Source of the DNA: Rhizobium sp. BT03
Lineage (GTDB): Bacteria > Pseudomonadota > Alphaproteobacteria > Rhizobiales > Rhizobiaceae
NCBI RefSeq assembly: GCF_030053155.1
Contig: NZ_CP125640.1
Span: forward strand, 496,001 to 560,000
Direction: 5' to 3'
DNA: 64,000 nucleotides
In this document: in pieces, positions 46,339-55,109 of the stretch
Numbering within the stretch: position 1 is the stretch's first letter
Layout: every line of letters starts with the position of its first letter
The notes under the pieces: model-generated
Database searches by the model: none
What the model was told of the DNA's origin: nothing
Seen by the model: only the letters and a program-made list of their open reading frames with translations
Position numbers and translations under genes: made by a program

Positions 46339-47388
46339 CTATTTCAGGCCGGAGCCGGCGATGCCTGTGGTGATGAAACGCTGCAGGAAGACGAAGATCA
46401 GCACGACGGGGATCATCGAGACGACGGTCATGGCGAGGATATAGTGCCATTGCACATTGAGCTCGCCGGCATAGACGTTGAGGCCGACCTGCAGCGTATA
46501 GAGTTCCTTGCGCGACAGCACGATCAGCGGCCAGAGGAAGTCGTTCCAACGCCAAACGACCGAGAAGATCGCCAGCACCGCCAGTGCCGGCGCCGAGAGC
46601 GGCAGGATGATTCGCCAGTAGATCTGCCATTCGCTGGCCTTGTCCATGCGTGCGGCGTCGATTAGCTCGTCCGGGATCGTCAGCATATATTGGCGGAGCA
46701 GGAAGACACCTGTGGGGGTGGCGACCGTCGGCAGGATGACGCCCCAGAGGCTGTCGAAAAGGTTCAGTGTGCCGATGACGGAATAGAGCGGCACGACGAT
46801 CACCGAGAGCGGCACCATCAGCGTCGCCAGGATCATCAGCATGACGGCGGTGCGGCCAGGGAACTGGTATTTCGACAGCGCGAAGGCGGCCATCGAATTG
46901 ACCAGCAGCGTGATCGCCGTCGCCACAACGGTCACGAAGACGGAGTTGCGCAGGAACAGGAAGAAATCGAAGCGCTGGAACGGTTCGGTGTAATTGGCGG
47001 CGGCGAATTCGACCGTGCGCACCGGGGTGCGGTCCTTGATGTTCGCCTTGACGATTTCGCCAGGCTGTTTCGGATCGACCATCTGGCCGATAATGCCGAT
47101 GCGGCGGACTTCGGCGAGCACGCGGCTGCTGCCATCAGGCATGGTGACGTTATAGAGTGGCAGCGGCTTGTCATAGCCCGGCACGACGGCCTGTTCGGTG
47201 ACATAAGGCAGCAAGGACGGCGGGAATTCGGCAAGGGCGGCTGGTGTCTTGAAGGAGGAGAAGACCAGCCAGACGGCCGGGCCGAACATCAGGAAGACGC
47301 CCGAGATCAGCCAGATCCAGGTGACGACATCCGTCCAGTGCCAGCCGCGGCCGCGGCGGCGCAGCAGGAACGAGCCGACAGCGCTCAT
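46339..47388 (-). CDS. CUT1 sugar ABC transporter permease (MalG-like) with large periplasmic insertion
   Basis: A 349-residue permease, longer than the usual 270-300. After the first helix (residues about 23-45) there is an insertion of roughly 100 residues containing YNVTMPDGSSRVLAEVRRIG and NIKDRTPVRTVEFAAANYTE, predicted periplasmic. The remaining five helices and the EAA loop ELIDAARMDKASEWQIYWRI are standard. The insertion may contact the binding protein or the sugar. Its start overlaps the stop of the other permease (47385-47388). Confidence 0.9.
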   Translation of the reverse strand: MSAVGSFLLRRRGRGWHWTDVVTWIWLISGVFLMFGPAVWLVFSSFKTPAALAEFPPSLLPYVTEQAVVPGYDKPLPLYNVTMPDGSSRVLAEVRRIGIIGQMVDPKQPGEIVKANIKDRTPVRTVEFAAANYTEPFQRFDFFLFLRNSVFVTVVATAITLLVNSMAAFALSKYQFPGRTAVMLMILATLMVPLSVIVVPLYSVIGTLNLFDSLWGVILPTVATPTGVFLLRQYMLTIPDELIDAARMDKASEWQIYWRIILPLSAPALAVLAIFSVVWRWNDFLWPLIVLSRKELYTLQVGLNVYAGELNVQWHYILAMTVVSMIPVVLIFVFLQRFITTGIAGSGLK

Positions 47389-48422
47389 TGGCGTGTTCCC
47401 TTCTTCTCGTTGCGGCTGCTGACGCCCAGCTGGACCAGCGTCAGGATGACGAGCACGATGCCCATCAGGATCGACGCGGCCGACGCAAGCCCCGGATTGC
47501 GCAGCGAACTCGCAAAGCCCGTCTCGTAAATATACTGGGTGATGTACATGGTGCTGGTGCCCGGGCCGCCGCCGGTGAGAACGAAGACCTCGTCGAAGAT
47601 CTGCACGGCGCGGATCAGCGCCAGCACTAGGACGACGATGAGGTTCGGCATCAGGAGCGGCAGGGTGATGCGGCGGAAGATGCGAGTGGGACTCGCCTTG
47701 TCCATCGCCGCCGCCTCGTAGAGATCTCTCGGGATCGCCTGCAGGCCGGCGAGCAGGATCAGCGCGTAAAAGCCCATATGCGCCCAGACCGAGACGAAGA
47801 CGGCGAAGAAGAAGGCCCAGAAACGATCGCTGAGCCAGGAGAAGGGCTCAAAGCCGAAAGGGCTCAGCGCATAGTTCAGCAGGCCCTGACGCTGCAGGAT
47901 CCATTTCCAGATCAGGCCGACGACGACGGGCGACAGCAGCACCGGAAAGAAAAAGACGGCGCGCCAGAAGCCGCGATTGGAAAGCTCGCGATTGAGGATC
48001 AGAGCCGTCGCCAGCGCTGCGACCAGCATGGCCGAGACCTGGAAGACGACGAAGACGGCGGTGTTGCGCACCGCCGCCCAGAAAGTGTCGGCGGCACAGG
48101 TCGAGGGGTCGAGATAAGAGCCGCAATCGAACAGGATGTGGTACTGGTCGGCACCGACATAGGTTCTGTTCGGCAGGAAGATGGCGCCGCCGCTCGTCGT
48201 CGAATAGATGAAGTTGATGACCAGCGGCAGGAGCACGAAAACGCTGAAGATCAGCATGTTAGGCGCCAGGAAGACGCCCGCCATGCCGTTCAGCCCCGTC
48301 AGCTTCTGCCAGGCGCGCATGGGAATATCGACGATCCCCATCAGGAGCCGGACAGGTGCTGCGAGCGCCTGCCGAGGGCCGGCCTTTGCCCGCGGTTCGG
48401 AAGAAACCATCTTCTCCGCCAT
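47385..48422 (-). CDS. CUT1 sugar ABC transporter permease (MalF-like)
   Basis: A 345-residue permease with about six to seven helices. The segment YVGADQYHILFDCGSYLDPS is a periplasmic loop. The EAA loop is IPRDLYEAAAMDKASPTRIF near residue 245. It follows the binding-protein gene by 11 bases and overlaps the MalG-like gene, so all parts of the importer are one transcript. Confidence 0.92.
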   Translation of the reverse strand: MAEKMVSSEPRAKAGPRQALAAPVRLLMGIVDIPMRAWQKLTGLNGMAGVFLAPNMLIFSVFVLLPLVINFIYSTTSGGAIFLPNRTYVGADQYHILFDCGSYLDPSTCAADTFWAAVRNTAVFVVFQVSAMLVAALATALILNRELSNRGFWRAVFFFPVLLSPVVVGLIWKWILQRQGLLNYALSPFGFEPFSWLSDRFWAFFFAVFVSVWAHMGFYALILLAGLQAIPRDLYEAAAMDKASPTRIFRRITLPLLMPNLIVVLVLALIRAVQIFDEVFVLTGGGPGTSTMYITQYIYETGFASSLRNPGLASAASILMGIVLVILTLVQLGVSSRNEKKGTRQ

Positions 48423-48433
48423 CTATCCGTCCG

Positions 48434-49693
48434 TCAGTTGGCGCCGACCTTGGCCTTGATGTCCTCGTCGATGCGGGCATAGGCGTCGTCGAGCTTCATT
48501 TCGCCGGCGATCACCTGGCTGATGCGGGCGACGATGGCGCTGTAATAGGCGTCCGACCACTTCCAGCCCGGCAGTTTCATGGCCGGTGCGGCCGTCTGAC
48601 CGGCGGATTCGACGAAGGCCTTCAGCGCCGCCTGCACATGCGGATTGTCGGTCTTGAAGTCCATCTGGCCTGAGGCGACGCCCTTATGCGCCGGAATGAA
48701 CAGGCTGCGCTCGGCAAACTCCTTCTGTACGTCGGCGCTCGCCAGGTAATCCATCACCTTGGCGACATCCTTGGGGTTCTTGGTGTATTTGACGGCGACG
48801 AGACCGGCGCCGCCCTGCATGCCGGTGCAGGCGGCCGTGCCGCAGGGGCTTCCCGACATCACCCAGTCAAAGCTGTCGCCGATCTTCTGGGCGAAGGCCG
48901 AAATCTGCCAGCTGCCCGAATAATAATAGGCAAGACCGCCATTGATGAAGTCTTCGGCGGCGGCGCGATAGGTGGTGCCGGCAGCGCTGACCCAGACATC
49001 CTTGTTGATGGTGCCGTCCTCGTTCCATTTGACGAAGCGGCTGAGGAACTCCTTGGCGCCCTGATCGATCGGCGCCGGCTTGCCGTCGGCGGCGATATAA
49101 TTGGCGCCGTAGGAGATGTTCGGGCCGGAGACGCGGTGGCCGGAGCGGTCGATCGCCATGGCGAAGACCTTCTGGCTGTCGGCGACCTTCCTGGCGGCGG
49201 CCGCCCAATCGTCCCAGGTCGCCTTCTGGCCGGGGATTTCGACGCCGGCCTGCTCGAACAGCGTCTTGTTGACGAAGCCGCCGGTCAGAGTCAGCTGCGT
49301 CATGAAGCCGGTGATGGCGTTCGAGCCGTCGGGACGCATCCAATCGGCCTGGGCGCCGAAATTGTCGTCCCAATATTTCGCATCGGCGAGCAGCGGACGC
49401 AGATCGAGCCAGTGCTGGGCCTGCGCCTTCAGATTGGTGACGCGGGCGATATCAGGCCCCTTCCCGGCTTCGAGCTGCACCGGCAGCTGTTCCTTGACCA
49501 CGTCGTAGGAGACCTCGTCGAGGATGACGTTGACATCGGGATTGGCCTTGGAGAAGCGCGCCAGCAAGTCCTTGACGACAGCGCCTTCGCCGCCGTCAGA
49601 ATACCACATGATGCGCACGTCGCCGGCATGGGCGGCAACGGTACTCAAGAGAACCGCAGCCAAAGCCGCGCCGATCGATTTCATTCTGGTCAT
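48434..49693 (-). CDS. CUT1 sugar ABC transporter substrate-binding protein
   Basis: A 419-residue periplasmic binding protein of the SBP_bac_1 family. A signal peptide covers residues 1-23 (MTRMKSIGAALAAVLLSTVA ending before HAGDV). The mature part opens VRIMWYSDGGEGAVVKDLLA and contains PGQKATWDDWAAAARKVADS and AYYYSGSWQISAFAQKIGDS. A strong GAGGAGGAG ribosome site lies before the start. It is preceded by a hairpin and by the 839-residue protein's gene. The ligand is probably an oligosaccharide from the neighbouring enzyme's substrate, inferred only from the gene order. Confidence 0.92.
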   Translation of the reverse strand: MTRMKSIGAALAAVLLSTVAAHAGDVRIMWYSDGGEGAVVKDLLARFSKANPDVNVILDEVSYDVVKEQLPVQLEAGKGPDIARVTNLKAQAQHWLDLRPLLADAKYWDDNFGAQADWMRPDGSNAITGFMTQLTLTGGFVNKTLFEQAGVEIPGQKATWDDWAAAARKVADSQKVFAMAIDRSGHRVSGPNISYGANYIAADGKPAPIDQGAKEFLSRFVKWNEDGTINKDVWVSAAGTTYRAAAEDFINGGLAYYYSGSWQISAFAQKIGDSFDWVMSGSPCGTAACTGMQGGAGLVAVKYTKNPKDVAKVMDYLASADVQKEFAERSLFIPAHKGVASGQMDFKTDNPHVQAALKAFVESAGQTAAPAMKLPGWKWSDAYYSAIVARISQVIAGEMKLDDAYARIDEDIKAKVGAN

Positions 49694-49723
49694 TTTCTCC
49701 TCCTCCTGACCGATGAATTGTTG

Positions 49724-49754
49724 TGCCTGGCCGGGTCCTCCACCCGGTCAGGCA
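49724..49754 (-). promoter_or_regulatory. Stem-loop between the 839-residue gene and the CUT1 binding-protein gene
   Basis: TGCCTGGCCGGG (49724-49735) pairs with CCCGGTCAGGCA (49743-49754) over 12 bp with one G-U pair and a 7-base loop. It starts seven bases after the upstream stop and 30 bases before the binding-protein ATG. Without a T-run it is more likely an RNA-processing or partial-termination site. Confidence 0.6.
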
Positions 49755-49760
49755 TGTCAT

Positions 49761-52280
49761 CTATGAGGCGGCGCGCCGAGGCTGCCTGCCGGGTATCTCA
49801 AGATGTATCGCGTCTCCCCGCACCGACCAGTCCGACGGCCGAAGAATGCGGCCTTCGGCGCGCACGGTGCCGTCCTCTTCGAAGACGACCTGGCCATAAT
49901 CCGGATCGATGACGATCAAGGCGCCGTTATTGTCGCGGGGGGCGGCGAGCGTGGCGAAACGTGCCCGCATGCCGTCAAGGCCGCCTTCGCGGGCGAGATC
50001 GGAAAGACGGACGATCCAGCGGCCCCTGCGGCCGGCGAGGCGCAGCTCGACATCCGTCGTCGGGCCATGCTTCACCGGCTCGAGCACGCCATTGCCGATC
50101 AGCATCGCAAGGCCGTTGCCGGAACGGGCAAGCGCCAGATTGCCATCGACCACCGTGTTGTCGAAAGCTTCGAGCGGGAACCAGGCATGAGTGAAATCCG
50201 GCTGGCCCTCGTGGATGTCGAAATCGAGAATGGCGAGATCGCGATATTGATGGACGCGCGGCAGCGTTCCGCAGCCGCCCCAGAAGCTCGGCCGGCCGTA
50301 ACCGAACTGGATGGTCTCGCCGGGATGGTTGATCCAGACCTGCGCTTCCGGCCGGTCGCCGAGGCGCAGATGCAGCACCGTCTCCTGATATCCCCAGGCA
50401 CAGGGACGATAATGCGCGATGGTGCCGAGCGCGGTGTCGCGCGTCTTGTAGTGATAGAGGGCAGCAAAACGGTTTTCGCCCTGGGAAAAGGTCCATTCCT
50501 GCGCGGCGTCGGCGTCATGCGCGGCGATCGCAGCAAGGCTTTCGGGAAAATGCAGGCCGTGGTCGCGGATGCAGACGGCAAGCTGCGGCAGCGCGTGGAC
50601 GCGCCGGCCATACCAGCCGCGGCCCCAGAGCAGCCGGGCAATGGCCGAGAGTTCGACCGAACGGCCGGGGCGCAGCGTATGTTCGTAGGAGCGGCCCTGG
50701 CTGCCGGTCAGCATGCCGTGATGGGCCGAGCGGGCGACGATCTCCATCAGGCGGACGATGCTGGCATTCGCCCGGGCGCGGATCGTCTCATCCGGGGCGC
50801 AGGCGGCAAGCGCCGTCAGACCCTTGAGGTCGATCGGGAAATAGGGAACGGAATTCCACTCGGCCATTTCCCAGCGCTCGAAATGATCGAGCCAGGCGCG
50901 GACCCGCTCTTCGCCGACCTTCATCTGCTCGGCGCCGGTGCGGCCGGAGCGGACGAAGACGGCGTCGGGGAAAAGCCGGCCGCCGAGATAGGCGGCGGTG
51001 TGGAAGAGCAGCGCGTGGTTTTCCGAGAAATACCACTGAACGTCGTTGCCCGGCTCGTCCATCCAGTAGCGGTAATTGAGGACCGCTTGCTCGATCCTGG
51101 CGCGCAGATCCTGCGACAGCAGATCGCTCCAGCGGGTATAGGCAAAGAGCAGCGGCACCAGCACGAAATCGGCGCAGTCGTGACAATCCTCGATGACCGG
51201 CAGCATGGCCGAGATTATCGCTTCGGTCTGCTCGCCGCCCTGCCCCACAGCCAGACGCGCGAAAGCGCAGACCGTATCGGGCTCGGAATGGGCGGCGACT
51301 TCGGCCAGCGCCTCGGCGACACGATCTTCCAGCGCAGCCGGCGCCGGCCCCTGGCGCTGGGGATGACAGATCTCGACGCCGAGGGTGCGGCCGAGCGAAA
51401 AGTCGCCTGTTTTGAGGGTGATGCGGAAATGGCGGAAATCGGCGGGCATATCAGCCGAAGTGCCGAGTTCCAGCCTGGTTGCGCCCTTCTCCAACGCGAA
51501 ATCATAATCGAAGCGCTCGGCCGACATGAAGTCGCCTTCGATCTCGATATGGCAGGTCAGCGCCATCGGCAGCGGCGCGGGAAACAGGATCGTCACGTCC
51601 TCGCCGAGATAGGCGGTGCGGTCGAACCGCATGCCTTCGAGGATCGCCTCCAGGCCATCCGCAGCATCGGCGGCGATCGGAACGGGAACAGCGGTTTCGA
51701 CCTCAGGCCCGTCGAGATAATCCAGCTGGAAATAGAAGCGGGCGTCGCGTTCGGCCAGATCGCCGAAATAGACGCGGATCTCGTTGAGGCCGGCGACAAG
51801 CTCCACCTCGAAAGTCTGTTGCGCTTCTAGATTGCGCTCGTAAGGCGCCATGAAACCCTGTTCACGGCCGTTGACGAAGAGGATGGCGCCGCCGCAGGTC
51901 GACAGGCGAAGCGTGGCAGCCCCGCCCGTGCCGGCATCGAGGAAGGTGCGCGCCCAGCAGCCGATGCGGGTCGGGCGAAACCAGAAACCGGAGAGATCGA
52001 CACGCGGCGAGGCAAAGGGCAGCCACCACCGGACCGCCTCGAATTCGGCGGTCGGTTGCGGTCTTTGGCCGGAGAAGGATTTTTTGAATTCGGTGCGGCA
52101 GGGATATTCGTGCGGAATGAAGTTCTTCGTCTTGGTAACGAAGAAAAACGGATCCATCCTGCCTTCCATCGGCCGGTCGGCGATGTCGTAGCGCTCTTGT
52201 GAGAGGTGGCCGAGCTGCCAATAGACGATCGGGCTCTGCTTGCCGGTGGCGCGGCGAAGATGGGATTTCTCAGCGGTCAT
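49761..52280 (-). CDS. Uncharacterised 839-residue protein, possible glycan-active enzyme
   Basis: A soluble protein without a clear signal peptide. N-terminal beta-rich part (about residues 65-200): sugar-binding-like region with WARTFLDAGTGGAATLRLST, VNGREQGFMAPYERN and LNEIRVYFGDLAERDARFYF, like a jelly-roll carbohydrate-binding module. Middle (about 330-620): mostly helical, with NYRYWMDEPGNDVQWYFSEN, HALLFHTAAYLGGRLFPD and GMLTGSQGRSYEHTLRPGRS, reminiscent of an alpha/alpha-toroid as in polysaccharide lyases and heparinases. C-terminal part: beta-sandwich-like, ending in GRILRPSDWSVRGDAIHLEI. It heads the CUT1 operon and diverges from a LacI gene. I cannot name its reaction. Confidence 0.75.
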   Translation of the reverse strand: MTAEKSHLRRATGKQSPIVYWQLGHLSQERYDIADRPMEGRMDPFFFVTKTKNFIPHEYPCRTEFKKSFSGQRPQPTAEFEAVRWWLPFASPRVDLSGFWFRPTRIGCWARTFLDAGTGGAATLRLSTCGGAILFVNGREQGFMAPYERNLEAQQTFEVELVAGLNEIRVYFGDLAERDARFYFQLDYLDGPEVETAVPVPIAADAADGLEAILEGMRFDRTAYLGEDVTILFPAPLPMALTCHIEIEGDFMSAERFDYDFALEKGATRLELGTSADMPADFRHFRITLKTGDFSLGRTLGVEICHPQRQGPAPAALEDRVAEALAEVAAHSEPDTVCAFARLAVGQGGEQTEAIISAMLPVIEDCHDCADFVLVPLLFAYTRWSDLLSQDLRARIEQAVLNYRYWMDEPGNDVQWYFSENHALLFHTAAYLGGRLFPDAVFVRSGRTGAEQMKVGEERVRAWLDHFERWEMAEWNSVPYFPIDLKGLTALAACAPDETIRARANASIVRLMEIVARSAHHGMLTGSQGRSYEHTLRPGRSVELSAIARLLWGRGWYGRRVHALPQLAVCIRDHGLHFPESLAAIAAHDADAAQEWTFSQGENRFAALYHYKTRDTALGTIAHYRPCAWGYQETVLHLRLGDRPEAQVWINHPGETIQFGYGRPSFWGGCGTLPRVHQYRDLAILDFDIHEGQPDFTHAWFPLEAFDNTVVDGNLALARSGNGLAMLIGNGVLEPVKHGPTTDVELRLAGRRGRWIVRLSDLAREGGLDGMRARFATLAAPRDNNGALIVIDPDYGQVVFEEDGTVRAEGRILRPSDWSVRGDAIHLEIPGRQPRRAAS

Positions 52281-52463
52281 GCTTCAGCTCGTTCGAGCCG
52301 CGAGACGTCGGAAAAACCGACGCGTGGACTGGCCGTCAAACCGCATCTTCAAAGCCTCCCTGCTCTGTCGCTTGCCGCGGACTCCTCAGGCAATTGTGCA
52401 TAGGCATTCCATTTGCGCAATCTGAAAGATTTTTGCATAAAGAGGTAGCAGCGAGGAGCAGAC
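52281..52463. promoter_or_regulatory. Divergent promoter region with candidate LacI operator
   Basis: A 183-bp gap between the 839-residue gene and the LacI gene. The 8-base palindrome TTGCGCAA (52413-52420), with the central CG favoured by LacI-family proteins, is flanked by TTGTGCATA (52394-52402) and TTTGCATAA (52432-52440), forming related boxes. These are candidate binding sites for the LacI-family regulator starting at 52464. The assignment is by inference only. Confidence 0.4.
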
Positions 52464-53522
52464 ATGGCAGCGGAGCAGAAAAAAGGCAGGCGCACACGCC
52501 TCGACGATATCGCCGCCCGGTGCGGCGTCTCGATCAGCACGGTGTCGCGGGCGCTTGCCGGTGAAAAAGGCGTGAGGCCCGAAATTCGCAAGCTGGTGCT
52601 GGAAACGGCAAGTGCGGTCAGCTACGCCCTGCCGGCCAGCGTCGCCGGCAAGAAGGTCATGCTCGTCGCCTCCGGCGCCGCGATGATCGATTATGTCCGC
52701 AACCAGTTCACGCTTTATGTGCTCGAAGGATTGAATGCGCGCGCGGCCGCTCTCGGCATCGAGATGGCGATGCGTCCGGTCGCAGACAAGGCCGATGAAG
52801 CCCGTGCCATCGCCGAGATGCGGGATAATCCAAGCTTCGGCGGCATGCTGATCCTGACCGTCGACGAGGAGGATATGCTGGCCGCCGCCGCCGGTCTCGG
52901 CAAGCCCGTCGTGCTGGTCAACAGCGACGATCCCTATATGCGGCTTTCCAGTGTGACGCCCTGCAACCGCTCGGCCGCCTTCATCGCCGCCGAACACCTG
53001 ATCAAGGCGGGGCACGAACGCATCCTGTTCATGCTGCGGCCGGGACGGCGGACGATCGAGCGGCGTCTGGAGGGCTGGCGCGATGCCCTGCAGCATCACG
53101 GGCTGAAAGCCGATGCCGACCTGGTGCTCGAGGTCGACGACTGGCTGCCGGAACTCGGCGCCGAGGCGATCACCCGCCTCGTCCGCGACAAAGGCCTTTC
53201 CTTCACCGCCATCCTGACGGCGGGCGACAGCCTTGCCAGCGGCGCCGTACGCGGATTGCAGGCGATGGGTTATGCCGTGCCGCAGGATATCTCCGTCATG
53301 GGCATAGACGACCTGCCGCAATCGGCCTTTCTCAATCCGCCGCTTTCGACGGTGCATATCCCGATGCGCGAACTCGGCGCCACCGCGCTCGATCTGTTGC
53401 GCGACATGATGCTCGGCCTGGCCACGCCGCGGCGGCGCGTCGAGCTTTCCTGCCATCTCGTCGAAAGGGGTAGTGTGGCGGTGGTCAGCGGCGCTGCAGG
53501 GGGAAATATCAGGCCTCGATAA
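52464..53522 (+). CDS. LacI-family transcriptional regulator
   Basis: A 352-residue repressor. The HTH is residues 12-35 (RLDDIAARCGVSISTVSRAL then AGEKGVRPEIRKLV, with the hinge SYALPASVAG). The periplasmic-binding-like domain follows from residue 65, with FTLYVLEGLNARAAALGIEM, NRSAAFIAAEHLIKAGHERI and ILTAGDSLASGAVRGLQAMG plus PQDISVMGIDDLPQSAFLNP. It is the likely controller of the divergent 839-residue-protein/CUT1 operon. Its 3' end overlaps the convergent Dpp-type ATPase gene by 14 bases. A GAGGAG ribosome site is present. Confidence 0.92.
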   Translation: MAAEQKKGRRTRLDDIAARCGVSISTVSRALAGEKGVRPEIRKLVLETASAVSYALPASVAGKKVMLVASGAAMIDYVRNQFTLYVLEGLNARAAALGIEMAMRPVADKADEARAIAEMRDNPSFGGMLILTVDEEDMLAAAAGLGKPVVLVNSDDPYMRLSSVTPCNRSAAFIAAEHLIKAGHERILFMLRPGRRTIERRLEGWRDALQHHGLKADADLVLEVDDWLPELGAEAITRLVRDKGLSFTAILTAGDSLASGAVRGLQAMGYAVPQDISVMGIDDLPQSAFLNPPLSTVHIPMRELGATALDLLRDMMLGLATPRRRVELSCHLVERGSVAVVSGAAGGNIRPR

Positions 53523-54252
53523 AGCTCGCTTCGAACAGTTCGCGTGCATAGGCATCATGGGTGATGCCGGCCTGCAGATCCTGTTTGGTCAGTTCGTCGA
53601 CGAAGCCGCCGTTCTTCATGATCAGCACCCGGTCGCACATATGGGCGATGACCGCGAGGTCGTGGCTGACGAGCAGATAGGTCAGCCCCTTTTCATCACG
53701 CTGATCGGCAAGCAGGTTGAGGATTTCGGCCTGGACGGATACATCGAGCGCCGATGTCGGCTCATCGAGCAGCAGGATCGGCGGCGACAGAATGAGCGCC
53801 CGGGCGATCGCCACGCGCTGCCGCTGGCCGCCGGAAAGCTCATGGGGAAAACGATTGGCGAAGCTCGCCGGCAGGCCGACCTGGATCAAGGCCTTTTCGA
53901 CCTTCGACCAGATCTCCGAATGGCGCATGGCGCGCAGCGGCTCGGCGAGCGCGGTGCCGATGCGGTGGCGCGGATGCAGGGAGCCGTAAGGGTCCTGAAA
54001 GACCATCTGGGCGAATTTCAGCTCCTCGCGGGAGCGATGCTTGCCGATCGGTCGGCCGCTAAGCTCGATCTGCCCGGTCCAGCCGGTCTCCATTCCGGCG
54101 AGGCAACGCAGCACCGTCGATTTGCCGCAGCCGGATTCGCCGACAATGCCGAGCGTCTCCCCCTGCCTGACCTCAAAACTGATGCCCCTGACGACATGGT
54201 TGCTGGATTTGCCGGAGGCGAAGACGACATCGAGGTCGCGGACATTGATCAT
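53509..54252 (-). CDS. Dpp/Opp-type ABC transporter ATPase (DppF-like)
   Basis: A 247-residue ATPase. Walker A is GIVGESGCGKSTVLRCLAGM near residue 35; the signature [20 protein letters not shown] near 143; Walker B LLLDEPTSALDVSVQ. FQDPYGSLHPRHRIG is the Opp/Dpp hallmark. It is shorter than DppF (about 330) because the C-terminal oligo_HPY extension is absent. It pairs with the DppD-like gene, with a 4-base overlap at 54249-54252. Confidence 0.9.
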   Translation of the reverse strand: MINVRDLDVVFASGKSSNHVVRGISFEVRQGETLGIVGESGCGKSTVLRCLAGMETGWTGQIELSGRPIGKHRSREELKFAQMVFQDPYGSLHPRHRIGTALAEPLRAMRHSEIWSKVEKALIQVGLPASFANRFPHELSGGQRQRVAIARALILSPPILLLDEPTSALDVSVQAEILNLLADQRDEKGLTYLLVSHDLAVIAHMCDRVLIMKNGGFVDELTKQDLQAGITHDAYARELFEASFIEA

Positions 54253-55109
54253 TGCGCGGTCTCCAGATCGAGTTTCGCCCTGTCGAGAACGGCGAGCCGG
54301 CGAACCGGGTTCTTCGGGTCGGGCAGCGCCGCTATCAGCCCGCGGGTATAGGGATGGCGGGCCTCTTCGAGACTGGTCAGGGTTTCGACGATGCGGCCGG
54401 CATACATGACGATGATGCGCTCGCAGAAGGCCGCCACCATGCGGATATCGTGGCTGATCAACAGCAGGCCGGAATTGTTCTCGCGCACCAGTTCATCGAG
54501 CAACAGCAGCACATCCTTTCGCACGCTGACATCGAGCGCCGAAGTCGGCTCGTCGGCAATGACCAGCTTCGGCCGCGCCAAGAGCATCATGGCGATCATC
54601 ACGCGCTGACCCATGCCGCCCGATATCTGATGGGGATAAAGCGCCATGACCCGATCCGGATCGCTGATGCGCACACGCTCCAGCATGGCGCGGGCGGCGT
54701 CTTGCGCCGGGGCCTTGCCGAGACCGAGGTGAAGGCGCGCGGCCTCGGCGATCTGCTTGCCGATCGAGAGGACCGGATTCAGCGAATAACGCGGATCCTG
54801 CATGATCAGCGCGATGTCCTTGCCGCGAAGCGCGCCCATCTGCCGCTCGCTCTTTGACAGCAGGGGATCGCCGCCGAGATCCAGGCGTTCGGCGGAGACC
54901 ACCGCTGCCGGCGGCAGCAGGCGCATGATGGCGCGCCCCGTCGTCGATTTGCCGGAACCGGATTCTCCGACGATGCCGACCCGTTCGCGCCCGACGTCGA
55001 AACTGACATTGGAAACGGCGGGCACGGCGCCGCGGCCGAAGCGGACAGTCAATCCTTTGACGGAGAGAACGGGCTGCAGATCATGATCCTGCATTTTACG
55101 ATCTGGCAT
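54249..55109 (-). CDS. Dpp/Opp-type ABC transporter ATPase (DppD-like)
   Basis: A 286-residue ATPase. Walker A GIVGESGSGKSTTGRAIMRL; signature QISGGMGQRVMIAMMLLARP; Walker B LVIADEPTSALDVSVRKDVL. ALIMQDPRYSLNPVLSIGKQ is the family's Q-loop. I use ATG 55109 (MPDRKMQDHDLQP), overlapping the end of the permease gene. ATG 55094, one base after the permease TAA, is an equally good start. Confidence 0.88.
   Translation of the reverse strand: MPDRKMQDHDLQPVLSVKGLTVRFGRGAVPAVSNVSFDVGRERVGIVGESGSGKSTTGRAIMRLLPPAAVVSAERLDLGGDPLLSKSERQMGALRGKDIALIMQDPRYSLNPVLSIGKQIAEAARLHLGLGKAPAQDAARAMLERVRISDPDRVMALYPHQISGGMGQRVMIAMMLLARPKLVIADEPTSALDVSVRKDVLLLLDELVRENNSGLLLISHDIRMVAAFCERIIVMYAGRIVETLTSLEEARHPYTRGLIAALPDPKNPVRRLAVLDRAKLDLETAQ

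Noticed and set aside
46690..47529. Plus-strand frame of 279 codons rich in Asp, Arg and Gln opposite the CUT1 permeases
   Set aside because: Its low-complexity composition is the complement of hydrophobic helix codons on the minus strand.
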